Source of the DNA: Thermoplasmata archaeon
Lineage (GTDB): Archaea > Thermoplasmatota > Thermoplasmata > Thermoplasmatales > Thermoplasmataceae
Length of the DNA stretch: 37,668 nucleotides
Direction: 5' to 3'
NCBI GenBank assembly: GCA_021850545.1
Contig: JAJZLU010000080.1
Coordinates: 1-37,668 of the forward strand
The translations under genes were made by a program, and so were the position numbers. Of the stretch, positions 16,895 through 24,011 are shown piece by piece. Under the pieces are notes generated by a model. It saw nothing but the letters and a program-made list of their open reading frames with translations. It did not search any database and was not told the origin of the DNA. Positions within the stretch are counted from its first letter, which is position 1. Each line of letters begins with the position of its first letter.

Positions 16895-18214
16895 ATGGAT
16901 TTTGATGCAATTATAATCGGAGCAGGCCCGGGAGGGTACACTACAGCCATCAGGCTGGGGCAGAAAGGCAAGAAAGTAATGCTCGTTGAGAAGGACAGAA
17001 TTGGGGGAGAATGCCTGAACTACGGTTGTATTCCTTCCAAAGCGCTCATAGAGCTATCCCACTCTGTCTCATATCTCAGGGAAATGCCAGGCGTAGACAT
17101 TTCACTGAACCTCAACATGGAGGAGTGGCAGCAGTGGAAATGGTCCATGATCCAGAAACTCACAGGTGGCGTAGAAACGCTGTGCAAGTCATATGGTGTC
17201 CAGATTGAGAAGGGACAGGCCAGCATTGTGGACAGGAACACGGTATCGGTGAATGGAAAGAACTTCACCTGCCAGAACCTCGTGATTGCAACTGGATCAG
17301 TTCCTGTGAGGTTCGAGTCCATGAAGGATGTCCTCTTCAACCGCGAAATGCTTGATATCAAGGAGATCCCACAGGATCTCGTGATCATCGGAGGAGGCTA
17401 TATTGGAGTCGAACTGGGAACAGCATTTGCAAAGCTTGGATCGCATGTAACAATAGTGGAAATGATGGAGGGAATACTCCCTGGCGTGGACAGGGAGCTT
17501 GTAAGGCATGTCGAAAGGCGACTCAGGGACCTCAATGTGAGGGTACTCACATCCACTAAGGTTGCCTCAGTTGAGAAGTCCGACAGGTACCGGGTGGAAA
17601 TTGAGAATGGAGAGACTGTTAACGCTGATTCTGTGCTTCTTACTGTTGGAAGGAGGCCAAACGTGAATGGTTTCGGCCTGGAGAACCTTGGGCTTGAGAT
17701 GGAAAAAGGATTCATAAAGACGGATTCCAGGAAGAGGACCAGTGTGGAGGGTGTGTATGCTGTTGGAGATGTCTCAGGGCAGCCAATGCTGGCCCACAAG
17801 GCATTCTATGATGCAGACGTTGCGGCCGACAACATTGCAGGAGGCAATTCTGAGGTAGAGTACAGGGCCATGCCGTACGTCATTTATTCAGATCCTGAGA
17901 TTTCCTACACAGGGGAGCTTGAAGGGCAGTTCTCCTCATTCCCCACGGGAGCAAATGGAAGGTCCCTAGGAATGAACAACCGCCTTGGCACTTACAGGCT
18001 CTATTACGATGAGAAAGGTTTCGTCAAGGGTGCAGGAATTGTTGCCCCGCATTCGTCGGAACTGATCAGCGAAGTGTCCCTGGCTGTGGAAGCTGGCCTC
18101 ATGGCAATGGACATCGGCCTCACCATACACCCACATCCCACCATCTCTGAGGGCCTTAAGGAAGCTGCTGAGGGTGCTTATGGATTACCGGTTCACTTCA
18201 AACCTCGCAACTGA
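16895..18214 (+). CDS. lpdA: Dihydrolipoamide dehydrogenase (E3)
   Basis: A 439-residue flavoprotein disulfide reductase that reoxidises dihydrolipoyl E2 with NAD+. The N-terminal FAD motif is GAGPGG (9-14). The redox pair is Cys40/Cys45 in GGECLNYGCIPSK, where most E3 proteins have GGTCLNVGC. The NAD-binding region is VIIGGGYIGVELGTAFAKLG, and the catalytic His-Glu pair lies in HPHPTISE near the C-terminus. It is somewhat shorter than the usual 460-475 residues, the difference lying in the dimerisation domain. GAGGTGA precedes ATG 16895, 3 bp after E2. The lipB gene begins inside its 3' end. Confidence 0.94.
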   Translation: MDFDAIIIGAGPGGYTTAIRLGQKGKKVMLVEKDRIGGECLNYGCIPSKALIELSHSVSYLREMPGVDISLNLNMEEWQQWKWSMIQKLTGGVETLCKSYGVQIEKGQASIVDRNTVSVNGKNFTCQNLVIATGSVPVRFESMKDVLFNREMLDIKEIPQDLVIIGGGYIGVELGTAFAKLGSHVTIVEMMEGILPGVDRELVRHVERRLRDLNVRVLTSTKVASVEKSDRYRVEIENGETVNADSVLLTVGRRPNVNGFGLENLGLEMEKGFIKTDSRKRTSVEGVYAVGDVSGQPMLAHKAFYDADVAADNIAGGNSEVEYRAMPYVIYSDPEISYTGELEGQFSSFPTGANGRSLGMNNRLGTYRLYYDEKGFVKGAGIVAPHSSELISEVSLAVEAGLMAMDIGLTIHPHPTISEGLKEAAEGAYGLPVHFKPRN

Positions 18215-18848
18215 TCTTGGAAGAATCCCATACAGCGACGCATACAGGCTGCAGAAGCACCTCCTAGGCCTTGTCCGGAAAGGGGATAGGAGGGGTTTCC
18301 TTCTTTTTCTTGAGCATGACCCTGTATACACACTTGGCAGGAAACCCATAAAGGAGAATTATGAGGGTGTTGAAACCGTCCAGACAGAGAGGGGCGGAGA
18401 CGTTACATACCATGGTCCCGGACAGAGGATAATCTACCCCATAGTTGACATAAGCGATAATGGAAACGTGGATGTGAGAAACTTTGTGCATTTTGTTGAG
18501 GGCACAGTGATCAAATTACTGGGGGAAGCAGGGTACAGTGCAAGCATCGGCGAAGAACCCGGGATATGGATCCGCACAGAGGCCGGAGAAAGAAAGGTTG
18601 CTTCCATTGGAATGGCCATTGACCACGGGATCAGCTTCCACGGCGTTTCTATCAACACATCCGGTGAGGTCCTATCAGGCTTCAGCAAAATTAGGCCGTG
18701 CGGCCTCGAGCCTTCAGTCATGGGCTATGCAGGCATAAGCGATGAAAAAATAATTCAGGGCTTCACAAGGGCCTTTTCTGGTAGATTCGGCGAATTCAGG
18801 CTTGAGGATTCCAGGTCATTTCTCAGGAATGTTTCATTTACCCTCTGA
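18180..18848 (+). CDS. lipB: Lipoate-protein octanoyltransferase
   Basis: A 222-residue LipB-type enzyme that moves octanoyl from acyl carrier protein (or a CoA donor) to the lipoyl domain Lys. Conserved motifs are RGGDVTYHGPGQ, the catalytic Lys in KVASIGMA, GISFHGVSINTS and the catalytic Cys in IRPCGL. ATG 18180 is chosen because GAGGGTG lies about 8 bases upstream; GTG 18174 adds two residues. It overlaps the E3 gene by about 35 bp and ends the operon. It meets the convergent adenosyltransferase gene with a 15-bp overlap. The acyl donor is open, since archaea generally lack a bacterial-type fatty-acid synthesis system. Confidence 0.93.
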   Translation: MDYRFTSNLATDLGRIPYSDAYRLQKHLLGLVRKGDRRGFLLFLEHDPVYTLGRKPIKENYEGVETVQTERGGDVTYHGPGQRIIYPIVDISDNGNVDVRNFVHFVEGTVIKLLGEAGYSASIGEEPGIWIRTEAGERKVASIGMAIDHGISFHGVSINTSGEVLSGFSKIRPCGLEPSVMGYAGISDEKIIQGFTRAFSGRFGEFRLEDSRSFLRNVSFTL

Positions 18849-19376
18849 ATGTGGCCTGATATCCCAGATTTCCTCTTTTAAAGACAGCCTCCTGTTTGCT
18901 GCCAGCGCCATCATGAAAAGTACCGACGAAAGTCGATTTGCATAAGACAGCACATGCTCGCTGATTCCAAGCATTTCCTTTCCTGACACCACCATCCGTT
19001 CGTAGCGCCTGCATACAGTTCTGGCAACATGGAGGAGAGCCGCATCCTCAGAGCCTCCCTGGATCACAAAGAGATGGACAGGACCTACTTCTTTCCTGTA
19101 ATAATCAACCCGATCCTCGAGCCATTTTGTGTCTTCCTCCTTGAGGCTTCTTCCTGTCCCCACCTTTATTATATGCTCCCCTAGTGTGAAGATATCTCTC
19201 TGGATCCTTGCAAGGTCCCCTTTCATGTCGTCCCAGGAAACTTTTGCCCTCGCTAGGCCAATGAATGAATTCAGTTCGTCATTTGTGCCTTCTAGCTCCA
19301 CAATCAGGGAATCTTTCCCGGCCCTCTCTCCCCGGCCAGTATCTGTCTCGCCACGGTCTCCCCGCCTTGTATACAT
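18834..19376 (-). CDS. Cob(I)alamin adenosyltransferase, PduO type
   Basis: A 180-residue ATP:cob(I)alamin adenosyltransferase. The N-terminal ATP-binding segment is TRRGDRGETDTGRGER, then GTNDELNSFIGLARAK. The C-terminal part has QGGSEDAALLHVARTVCRRYER and LSYANRLSSVLFMMA, the diagnostic PduO/MMAB helices with the conserved R-x-x-E-R and N-R-L-S motifs. It makes adenosylcobalamin for enzymes such as methylmalonyl-CoA mutase or ribonucleotide reductase; no client enzyme is in the window. It is divergent from the DtxR-type regulator, with about 100 bp between the two starts, and its 3' end overlaps lipB by 15 bp. Confidence 0.93.
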   Translation of the reverse strand: MYTRRGDRGETDTGRGERAGKDSLIVELEGTNDELNSFIGLARAKVSWDDMKGDLARIQRDIFTLGEHIIKVGTGRSLKEEDTKWLEDRVDYYRKEVGPVHLFVIQGGSEDAALLHVARTVCRRYERMVVSGKEMLGISEHVLSYANRLSSVLFMMALAANRRLSLKEEIWDIRPHSEGK

Positions 19377-19450
19377 AATATTGGAAGAGGTTCCTTGAGT
19401 TTAAGGTTAACGAGGCTTGCACCCATGAGATTATTTGGCGGATTGGCAAC

Positions 19451-19457
19451 TTTTATC
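19451..19457 (+). promoter_or_regulatory. Putative TATA box of the DtxR-family gene
   Basis: TTTTATC lies 22-28 bp before ATG 19479, the right distance for a leaderless start there or at ATG 19482. Confidence 0.45.
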
Positions 19458-19459
19458 TA

Positions 19460-19478
19460 TTAGACTAAAATGATTAGT
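19460..19478. promoter_or_regulatory. Candidate metal-regulator operator at the DtxR-family start
   Basis: TTAGACTAAAATGATTAGT contains two nested inverted repeats: TTAG-A-CTAA (19460-19468) and ACTAA-aatga-TTAGT (19464-19478). It lies between the TATA box and the start codon, where binding would block transcription. Half-sites of the TTAG/CTAA kind are typical of DtxR/IdeR operators, so autoregulation is inferred. Confidence 0.5.
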
Positions 19479-20099
19479 ATGATGACACTTAACAGGGAAG
19501 ACTATCTCCTGGTGATCTGGGAGTTCCTTGAGTCCTTTGACAGGATTTCAGAAAAGGAACTGGCAAACCGCCTTAAGATAAGCCCTCCCACGGCTTACGA
19601 ATACCTTACCAAGCTATCAGACGAAGGCCTGATAAACAAGGATGGGAAGAAGATATCATTCACCCCCATCGGAAGGGCCATGGCCAGGGAACTGGTGAGA
19701 ATGCACAGGATAGCCGAAGTGTTTGCATATAATTTCCTTGAGGTCCCATGGGAGGAGACACACGCCTCTGTCATGGAACTGGAGCATATTTTCAACGGAA
19801 AGAGAGGGGAGGTGCTCTTCAAGAACCTCGGGAGGCCAGAGGCATGCCCCCATGGAAACCCCATTGATCCTGAGGTAAGGTTCAAGGAGGTCCCACTGCT
19901 GCTGGCTGATGACGGCCAGTATACCGTAAAGAGAGTGGTGTTTGAAGACCAGGCACTTCTAAAGGACCTGGCATCCATTAATGCCCTTCCTGGAACTGTG
20001 CTCAACGTCCACAGAGGAGACATTCTTGAGGTGGACAATGAATATGGGGCACTGAAAGTCCCGCATCCCGTTTCCATGTCCTTGAGGCTTTCCCGATAA
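19479..20099 (+). CDS. DtxR/MntR-family metal-dependent transcription regulator
   Basis: About 206 residues in three parts. A winged helix-turn-helix comes first (ISEKELANRLKISPPTAYEYLTKLSDEGLI). The metal-binding/dimerisation helices follow (MHRIAEVFAYNFLEVPWEE, MELEHIF, CPHGNPIDPE). A C-terminal FeoA/SH3-like domain ends in VDNEYGALKVPHPVSMSLRL. Family members repress metal uptake when loaded with Fe(II) or Mn(II). Three in-frame ATGs (19470, 19479, 19482) exist; 19479 is chosen from the TATA spacing and leaves the palindrome at 19460-19478 as an upstream operator. No transporter lies next to it, so its targets are elsewhere. The metal specificity cannot be told. Confidence 0.92.
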   Translation: MMTLNREDYLLVIWEFLESFDRISEKELANRLKISPPTAYEYLTKLSDEGLINKDGKKISFTPIGRAMARELVRMHRIAEVFAYNFLEVPWEETHASVMELEHIFNGKRGEVLFKNLGRPEACPHGNPIDPEVRFKEVPLLLADDGQYTVKRVVFEDQALLKDLASINALPGTVLNVHRGDILEVDNEYGALKVPHPVSMSLRLSR

Positions 20100-20214
20100 A
20101 CATTGAGCGGGGATAGGAATTATTGCCTTTCTGTCATTCAGTTCAGGCGAACTTTTATACGGATATGATACAGAAACGGCAAATGTTTTTCTTCTAGGTC
20201 AATATAAATCGTGG

Positions 20215-20793
20215 ATGGCAGATCACAATATACTTAGGGAAAAACTGTCTGCCACAAACAGATACAGGCGGTTGGTCGACCTCAGGAGGGAAGTACAGTC
20301 CTCGAGAGGTTCCATGCCCTTCAGCATTTATGCTGAGCTGGAAAACAGGGTGGATGAGAAGATCCGTACATTCGATTATCCAATGTGTGACCGGGCCAAG
20401 GTCACTGTTCTTTTCTCAAACGGCCTGGCAATGGAACTTGAGCCCGACGAGTGCGTATCAGCAATGAAAACTGAGATGAGGCTTTCCTCTTACATATTCA
20501 GCAAATATCCTTCTGCCGTTGATTTTAACATTGAAACCGATGTTCTTATGGGGACACGCAGCAAGCAAGCCCATGAAACCGAGAAGAGGAACGAGGAACC
20601 TGTTAGGAGCACCCCACTTCACGACAGAATGGATGGATCGGGCCTGCAGACCAAGGTTGACCTTCTTGTAACAAAAATTGACCGCCTTGAGAAGATGTAC
20701 AATGAAACAATACCAAAGATCACAAAGGGCATTGATGACCTCAAGGAAAAGATGGATTTCCTCTATAAGAAAATGATTGAAGAAAAGAAGTAA
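20215..20793 (+). CDS. Unknown protein with C-terminal coiled coil
   Basis: I do not recognise this 192-residue soluble protein. Residues 1-110 are mixed and charged (REKLSATNRYRRLVDLRRE; a beta-like RAKVTVLFSNGLAMELEPDE). A polar, probably disordered linker spans about 115-142. The last 50 residues form a clear heptad coiled coil (VDLLVTKIDRLEKMYNETI to IDDLKEKMDFLYKKMI), suggesting oligomerisation. Codon use looks like the neighbouring genes. It begins at ATG 20215; TTTTATAC near 20153-20160 may be the TATA box of a transcript with a short leader. It stands alone in its direction, with a convergent hydrolase gene after it. Confidence 0.75.
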   Translation: MADHNILREKLSATNRYRRLVDLRREVQSSRGSMPFSIYAELENRVDEKIRTFDYPMCDRAKVTVLFSNGLAMELEPDECVSAMKTEMRLSSYIFSKYPSAVDFNIETDVLMGTRSKQAHETEKRNEEPVRSTPLHDRMDGSGLQTKVDLLVTKIDRLEKMYNETIPKITKGIDDLKEKMDFLYKKMIEEKK

Positions 20794-20808
20794 GCCTGTT
20801 TTTGGGGT

Positions 20809-21444
20809 TTACTGAAGGCCCTTGGGGAACGGATTTTTTTCCAACTCCCTTTTCATGGTGGTTTCCGGGCCATGGCCGGGAAATACCAGAAGATTTTCAT
20901 CAAGCCCTGCCAGCTTTCTCAGGGATTTTTCCATCTCTTCCATGGAACCGCCAATATCTGTTCTCCCTATAGTGCCCTTGAAGAGAACATCACCGGTAAA
21001 GAACAGCGGGCCGGCAATAATCCCGATGCTCCCCTTTGTGTGGCCTGGCAGGGAAATGATCCTTACTACTGAATTCCCAAGTCCAATGGAATCGCCTTCA
21101 TTAAGGAACCTGTCAATACCTATTGGTTCGATGGTTTTGCCCATGTACCTCTCTGACACTGAATAAGACCATTCCATGATTTCCCCATCGCCGTTTCCGA
21201 TCATGAGGGCACAGCCGAGTTTCTTCCTGAAATCCATGGCATCGAATATATGGTCAAAATGACCATGGGTCATGACAAATGCCTTCACATTCCTTTCAGG
21301 AAGGTGAAACCTGTCCAATATTTCCAAGTGCCCCGCCCCTGAATCTATGAGCATGGAATCTTTTCCTGAGGAAAGCAGGTATGTGTTTGTCATGAGCGGG
21401 CCAGCTGGGAGGATTTCAAGTTTGAACTCCCCGAAATCCCTCAT
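20809..21444 (-). CDS. Metallo-beta-lactamase-fold hydrolase, glyoxalase II-like
   Basis: A 211-residue protein with the full metal-ligand set of the fold: THGHFDH, PGHTKGS, FTGDVLF with the bridging Asp, and the terminal FPGHGPETT. GRTDIGG follows the Asp, as in glyoxalase II-like and persulfide dioxygenase-like members. Such proteins hydrolyse thioesters or oxidise persulfides with a two-metal or single-iron site; which applies here cannot be decided from sequence alone. Its ATG overlaps the stop of the upstream alaX gene by 4 bp, so the two are translationally coupled, although no pathway link between them is obvious. Confidence 0.9.
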   Translation of the reverse strand: MRDFGEFKLEILPAGPLMTNTYLLSSGKDSMLIDSGAGHLEILDRFHLPERNVKAFVMTHGHFDHIFDAMDFRKKLGCALMIGNGDGEIMEWSYSVSERYMGKTIEPIGIDRFLNEGDSIGLGNSVVRIISLPGHTKGSIGIIAGPLFFTGDVLFKGTIGRTDIGGSMEEMEKSLRKLAGLDENLLVFPGHGPETTMKRELEKNPFPKGLQ

Positions 21445-22169
21445 TGGCTCTCCAGTGTGAACTCGATTCTCTTGTTCCTCTTGCCCTTGCTCTGTATCTT
21501 GCTAAGAACAAGATTTCCGATCTCCCTTGTATTGCTGACATGGGTACCCCCGTCAGCCTGTTCATCCAGGTCATCGATTACTATGAGCCTCACTGTGTCC
21601 AGCGAGTTGATCAACTGTCTTCCCGGCTCTGTCCTGGCAAGATTTTCCATCTTCAGGGCCTCATCCCTGGATATTTCTTTCTGGTAGACCCTGTGTCCTT
21701 CCCCGATGAACTGGTTGCAATCCTGCAGGATGCTTTCAACGATTTCCCTGCTGAATTCCTGCATGTCCATGTCAATCCTTGCACGGTCCTCGTAAATCTG
21801 CCCGCCAGTAAGAAGACCCTGGTCACCGTGTTTCTTGGTCACGATTCCATCCATGACATGGATGGCTGAATGGTACCTCATGAGCTTGTAACGCCTGTCC
21901 CAGTCTATCTTGCCATGGACCTTCTCTCCAACCTTTATTCCTTTGGTATCTTCAACCAAATGGACAACGTCCTCCCCTCTTTTCATGACATCCAATACAT
22001 TCAGGACCCCGGAACCGAATGCGATGGTACCAGTATCATTGGGTTGTCCTCCCCCTGTTGCATAGAATGCTGTCCTGTCTAGCACAACCTCATTTCCTTC
22101 CACGGAAATTACTGTTGCGTCAAATTCCTTTAAAGTCATATCCTTCCAGAATAGTTTCTCAGTCACCAT
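21441..22169 (-). CDS. alaX: AlaX-type alanyl-tRNA editing protein
   Basis: A 242-residue stand-alone editing domain, close to the AlaX-M size, with an N-terminal segment before the zinc-binding domain. Seen motifs are FYATGGGQPNDTG, the zinc HxxxH in YHSAIHV, and ADGGTHVSNTREIG. Classical AlaX and AlaRS have Cys at the position where this protein has Asp before GGTH, so one usual zinc ligand is replaced. The family hydrolyses Ser- or Gly-mischarged tRNA-Ala in trans. It is the first gene of a two-gene unit with the hydrolase. An inverted repeat lies about 45 bp before its start. The AlaX assignment is firm; activity depends on whether Asp can bind the metal. Confidence 0.92.
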   Translation of the reverse strand: MVTEKLFWKDMTLKEFDATVISVEGNEVVLDRTAFYATGGGQPNDTGTIAFGSGVLNVLDVMKRGEDVVHLVEDTKGIKVGEKVHGKIDWDRRYKLMRYHSAIHVMDGIVTKKHGDQGLLTGGQIYEDRARIDMDMQEFSREIVESILQDCNQFIGEGHRVYQKEISRDEALKMENLARTEPGRQLINSLDTVRLIVIDDLDEQADGGTHVSNTREIGNLVLSKIQSKGKRNKRIEFTLESQ

Positions 22170-22210
22170 GTCTCACAAGAAGTCCATACTTACAGGTTAA
22201 AAAATGTTGC

Positions 22211-22229
22211 ACAACTGCCCACTAGTTGT
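22211..22229. repeat. Inverted repeat upstream of alaX
   Basis: ACAACT and AGTTGT are exact 6-bp inverted arms around seven bases, about 45 bp before the alaX start. It is a possible operator. Confidence 0.3.
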
Positions 22230-22390
22230 ACTGCATTTTACTGAGATTGATAAAACAAGAGGCAAGATAAAGTTCCAAGAAACCGTAGATTTGGATCAGG
22301 AATTCGGCTCAATTGTGAAGGCTTCGCTGGCTCAATTGTTCAACTATTTACACAAGGCATTGAGTTTTTTTTAAATGATTGGAAAGGGAT

Positions 22391-22400
22391 AAATATATAA
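22391..22400 (+). promoter_or_regulatory. Putative TATA box of the PemK/MazF-type toxin-antitoxin unit
   Basis: AAATATATAA lies about 30-38 bp before the inferred antitoxin start. A GGTGA ribosome-binding site follows at 22421-22425. Confidence 0.45.
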
Positions 22401-22428
22401 TAAAAAATAGTTGACATATAGGTGAGTC

Positions 22429-22653
22429 ATAGTCGAAGATGAGATAACCACAATTCAACTGAAGAAATCTGTTGTTCAAGCCCTGAAAGCAGTAAAAAGA
22501 TACCCTAGGGAAACGTACAATGAGACAATTATAAGGCTTATTGCAGATGCGAGGGAGAATGAGGACTTTGGAGTTTTTGGGCAGAAAGCGCATCAGTCCA
22601 AATTGAAAGAACTCTGGAGTGAAGGAGACTACCGCGGTTGGGAACATTCCTAA
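22429..22653 (+). CDS. Ribbon-helix-helix-like antitoxin without a canonical start codon
   Basis: A 74-codon frame reads ITTIQLKKSVVQALKAVKR, then YPRETYNETIIRLIADAREN, and ends KELWSEGDYRGWEHS. This resembles archaeal VapB-like antitoxins: an N-terminal DNA-binding strand-helix-helix and a C-terminal toxin-binding tail. It overlaps the toxin frame by 35 bp, as usual for such pairs. No ATG, GTG or TTG lies in frame before the conserved part. A stop occurs at 22423-22425, and after GGTGA (22421-22425) the only suitably placed codon is ATA at 22429. Either AUA starts translation, or the start codon has been lost by mutation. The product assignment is inferred from context and pattern. Confidence 0.6.
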   Translation: MVEDEITTIQLKKSVVQALKAVKRYPRETYNETIIRLIADARENEDFGVFGQKAHQSKLKELWSEGDYRGWEHS

Positions 22654-22960
22654 ACCAGGGGACGTTGTCATTACCAAAGTCGGATTTGCAGATAATGAAG
22701 GCTCAAAGATCAGGCCTGCATTGATTCTGTTTGAAGAACTTGGTAACGTAATAATTGCTGGCATTACAACAAATTTACGAATGAAAGGAATACCTATCAC
22801 CAAGTCAGAGGGTGCTGCTCAGGACAGTGTGATCAAGATGAACTTTGTTTTCACAATTACAAACGACAGCATTCTGAAAACTGTTTTCTCTCTAAGTGGA
22901 GAAAAGATAGAAATGGTTCTGGAAGAGCTGCATAATAAATTAGATGCTTTGAAAGTATAA
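22619..22960 (+). CDS. PemK/MazF-family toxin (endoribonuclease-like)
   Basis: A 113-residue protein with the PemK/MazF pattern: PKPGDVVITKVGFADNEGSK, then RPALILFEELGNVIIAGITT and, later, DSVIKMNFVFTI. Family members are mRNA interferases held in check by the upstream antitoxin. The start is GTG 22619, inside the antitoxin frame; no ATG precedes the first conserved residues. The antitoxin gene carries no canonical start, which raises the question whether the toxin is still controlled or still active. It sits at the left edge of an AT-rich island that also carries VapBC. Confidence in the fold is good; the RNA target is unknown. Confidence 0.85.
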   Translation: MKETTAVGNIPKPGDVVITKVGFADNEGSKIRPALILFEELGNVIIAGITTNLRMKGIPITKSEGAAQDSVIKMNFVFTITNDSILKTVFSLSGEKIEMVLEELHNKLDALKV

Positions 22961-22978
22961 TGAAGGACATGACCATAA

Positions 22979-23119
22979 TTACTGTTTATCAAAATACTTG
23001 CTCAAATTGGAGACCTTTCCATTGAGCCAGATGTGATCTTTGTTCTCAATCAGCCCATTGTCTTCCAACTTATGGGCCATTTCAATGAGTCTATGCTCCA
23101 TTGACCCCCAATCATTCAT
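22979..23119 (-). CDS. Possible small protein, 46 residues
   Basis: A short minus-strand frame starts MNDWGSMEHRLIEMAHKLED and ends VSNLSKYFDKQ. It is amphipathic and charged with a protein-like composition. A strong TATA-like TTTATATAA lies about 15-25 bp before the ATG, fitting a leaderless mRNA. No family is recognised. It is convergent with the toxin gene and divergent from the secreted-protein gene. It could be a complete small gene of the island or the remnant of a longer one. Confidence 0.4.
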   Translation of the reverse strand: MNDWGSMEHRLIEMAHKLEDNGLIENKDHIWLNGKVSNLSKYFDKQ

Positions 23120-23131
23120 TTTTCTGTTCTT

Positions 23132-23144
23132 AATTTATATAAAT
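23132..23144 (-). promoter_or_regulatory. Putative TATA box before the 46-residue frame
   Basis: ATTTATATAAATT, read on the minus strand, lies 13-25 bp before ATG 23119. The same AT-rich block also contains a plus-strand TATA-like stretch (23150-23162) that may serve the gene at 23209. Confidence 0.4.
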
Positions 23145-23208
23145 GTGAAATATTTATATATTATACTTAATTCTAATAAACAACTAACGAAAATGCAAAG
23201 CTTGTTAG

Positions 23209-23877
23209 ATGATTATGAGAAGAAAAATCTACACACTGGCCGCTGTAATGGTGGTATTATCTTTCATTTCAATTTCTGTAATATACCCACATATTGAAGG
23301 GATCTGTCCAACAGTGGAGAACAGCACTTTCCTTCAAGTAAGGGAGAGTATCCTGCAAAATGACACCAGTTTTCAGAAGAACAACTCTTGGATCACTGGA
23401 TATTACCCATACAACTTCACTGCCCAAGGTTTCGGCACTGTCAAGGTTGTTCTCCTTTCAATGAACCAAATCTCTGGACCAGTTATTTTTAATAAGACCA
23501 GTGGCGGATATGGTGACTCAATCCCAGAGCCAAGTCCAGTGATGAATTTAGTTTTCATTCAATTGAACAATTCGGTATTCTCTGATTTAGAATTTAAAGT
23601 AACAAATGTGTCCGTGAAAAGTTCACAGTACTATTTTCCAGGCATTTCGCACAATTACCTAGTTATGCAGCGGGATAACGTCAACTCTATTAATGGAACC
23701 GGAAAGTGTTTTCTAGTTGGGGCAAACACACCCACTGGGCCACCTTTAAAATCAGCGGTCCACGATGGCATCTACAAACTGTATGTCACATTAGAATTCT
23801 ACAGGAGTACTCTAGGAATTCCTTTTCCAGTGAAGTCTGTAATTTTCTCCATACCCTATGAGATCTTAACAGGCTGA
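23209..23877 (+). CDS. Membrane-anchored extracellular protein, unknown
   Basis: A 222-residue protein with a short basic N-terminus and one hydrophobic helix (about residues 8-27, TLAAVMVVLSFISISVIYP), then an Asn/Ser/Thr-rich, beta-type extracellular part with many N-x-S/T sites. This composition is common for surface proteins of Thermoplasmatales, many of which lack a rigid S-layer. No domain is recognised. ATG 23209 or 23215 could start it; no ribosome-binding site is evident. It lies in the AT-rich island with two further proteins of the same architecture (24012 and 25087), suggesting a locally expanded surface-protein set. Confidence 0.65.
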   Translation: MIMRRKIYTLAAVMVVLSFISISVIYPHIEGICPTVENSTFLQVRESILQNDTSFQKNNSWITGYYPYNFTAQGFGTVKVVLLSMNQISGPVIFNKTSGGYGDSIPEPSPVMNLVFIQLNNSVFSDLEFKVTNVSVKSSQYYFPGISHNYLVMQRDNVNSINGTGKCFLVGANTPTGPPLKSAVHDGIYKLYVTLEFYRSTLGIPFPVKSVIFSIPYEILTG

Positions 23878-24011
23878 GGAAACAAGATCCATTTTGGACT
23901 TTTGTTTTGCCATATGAAATAATACACAATTGATATTAAAACCGTTATTTTGTGGGGTTGGACAAATAATGATTAGGTATAGTAAAGTTTATCTATTTCG
24001 CATTATAAATA

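Larger units (their letters stand above)
22170..22428. other. Intergenic region at the left edge of the accessory island
   Basis: About 260 bp with no gene. It contains the alaX promoter zone, an inverted repeat at 22211-22229, a T8 run near 22366-22373 and the TATA box of the toxin-antitoxin unit. The DNA becomes visibly AT-rich to the right of about 22,350. Confidence 0.5.

Noticed and set aside
16468-16971. Minus-strand frame of 167 codons
   Set aside because: It is antisense to the E2 catalytic domain and the E3 start.
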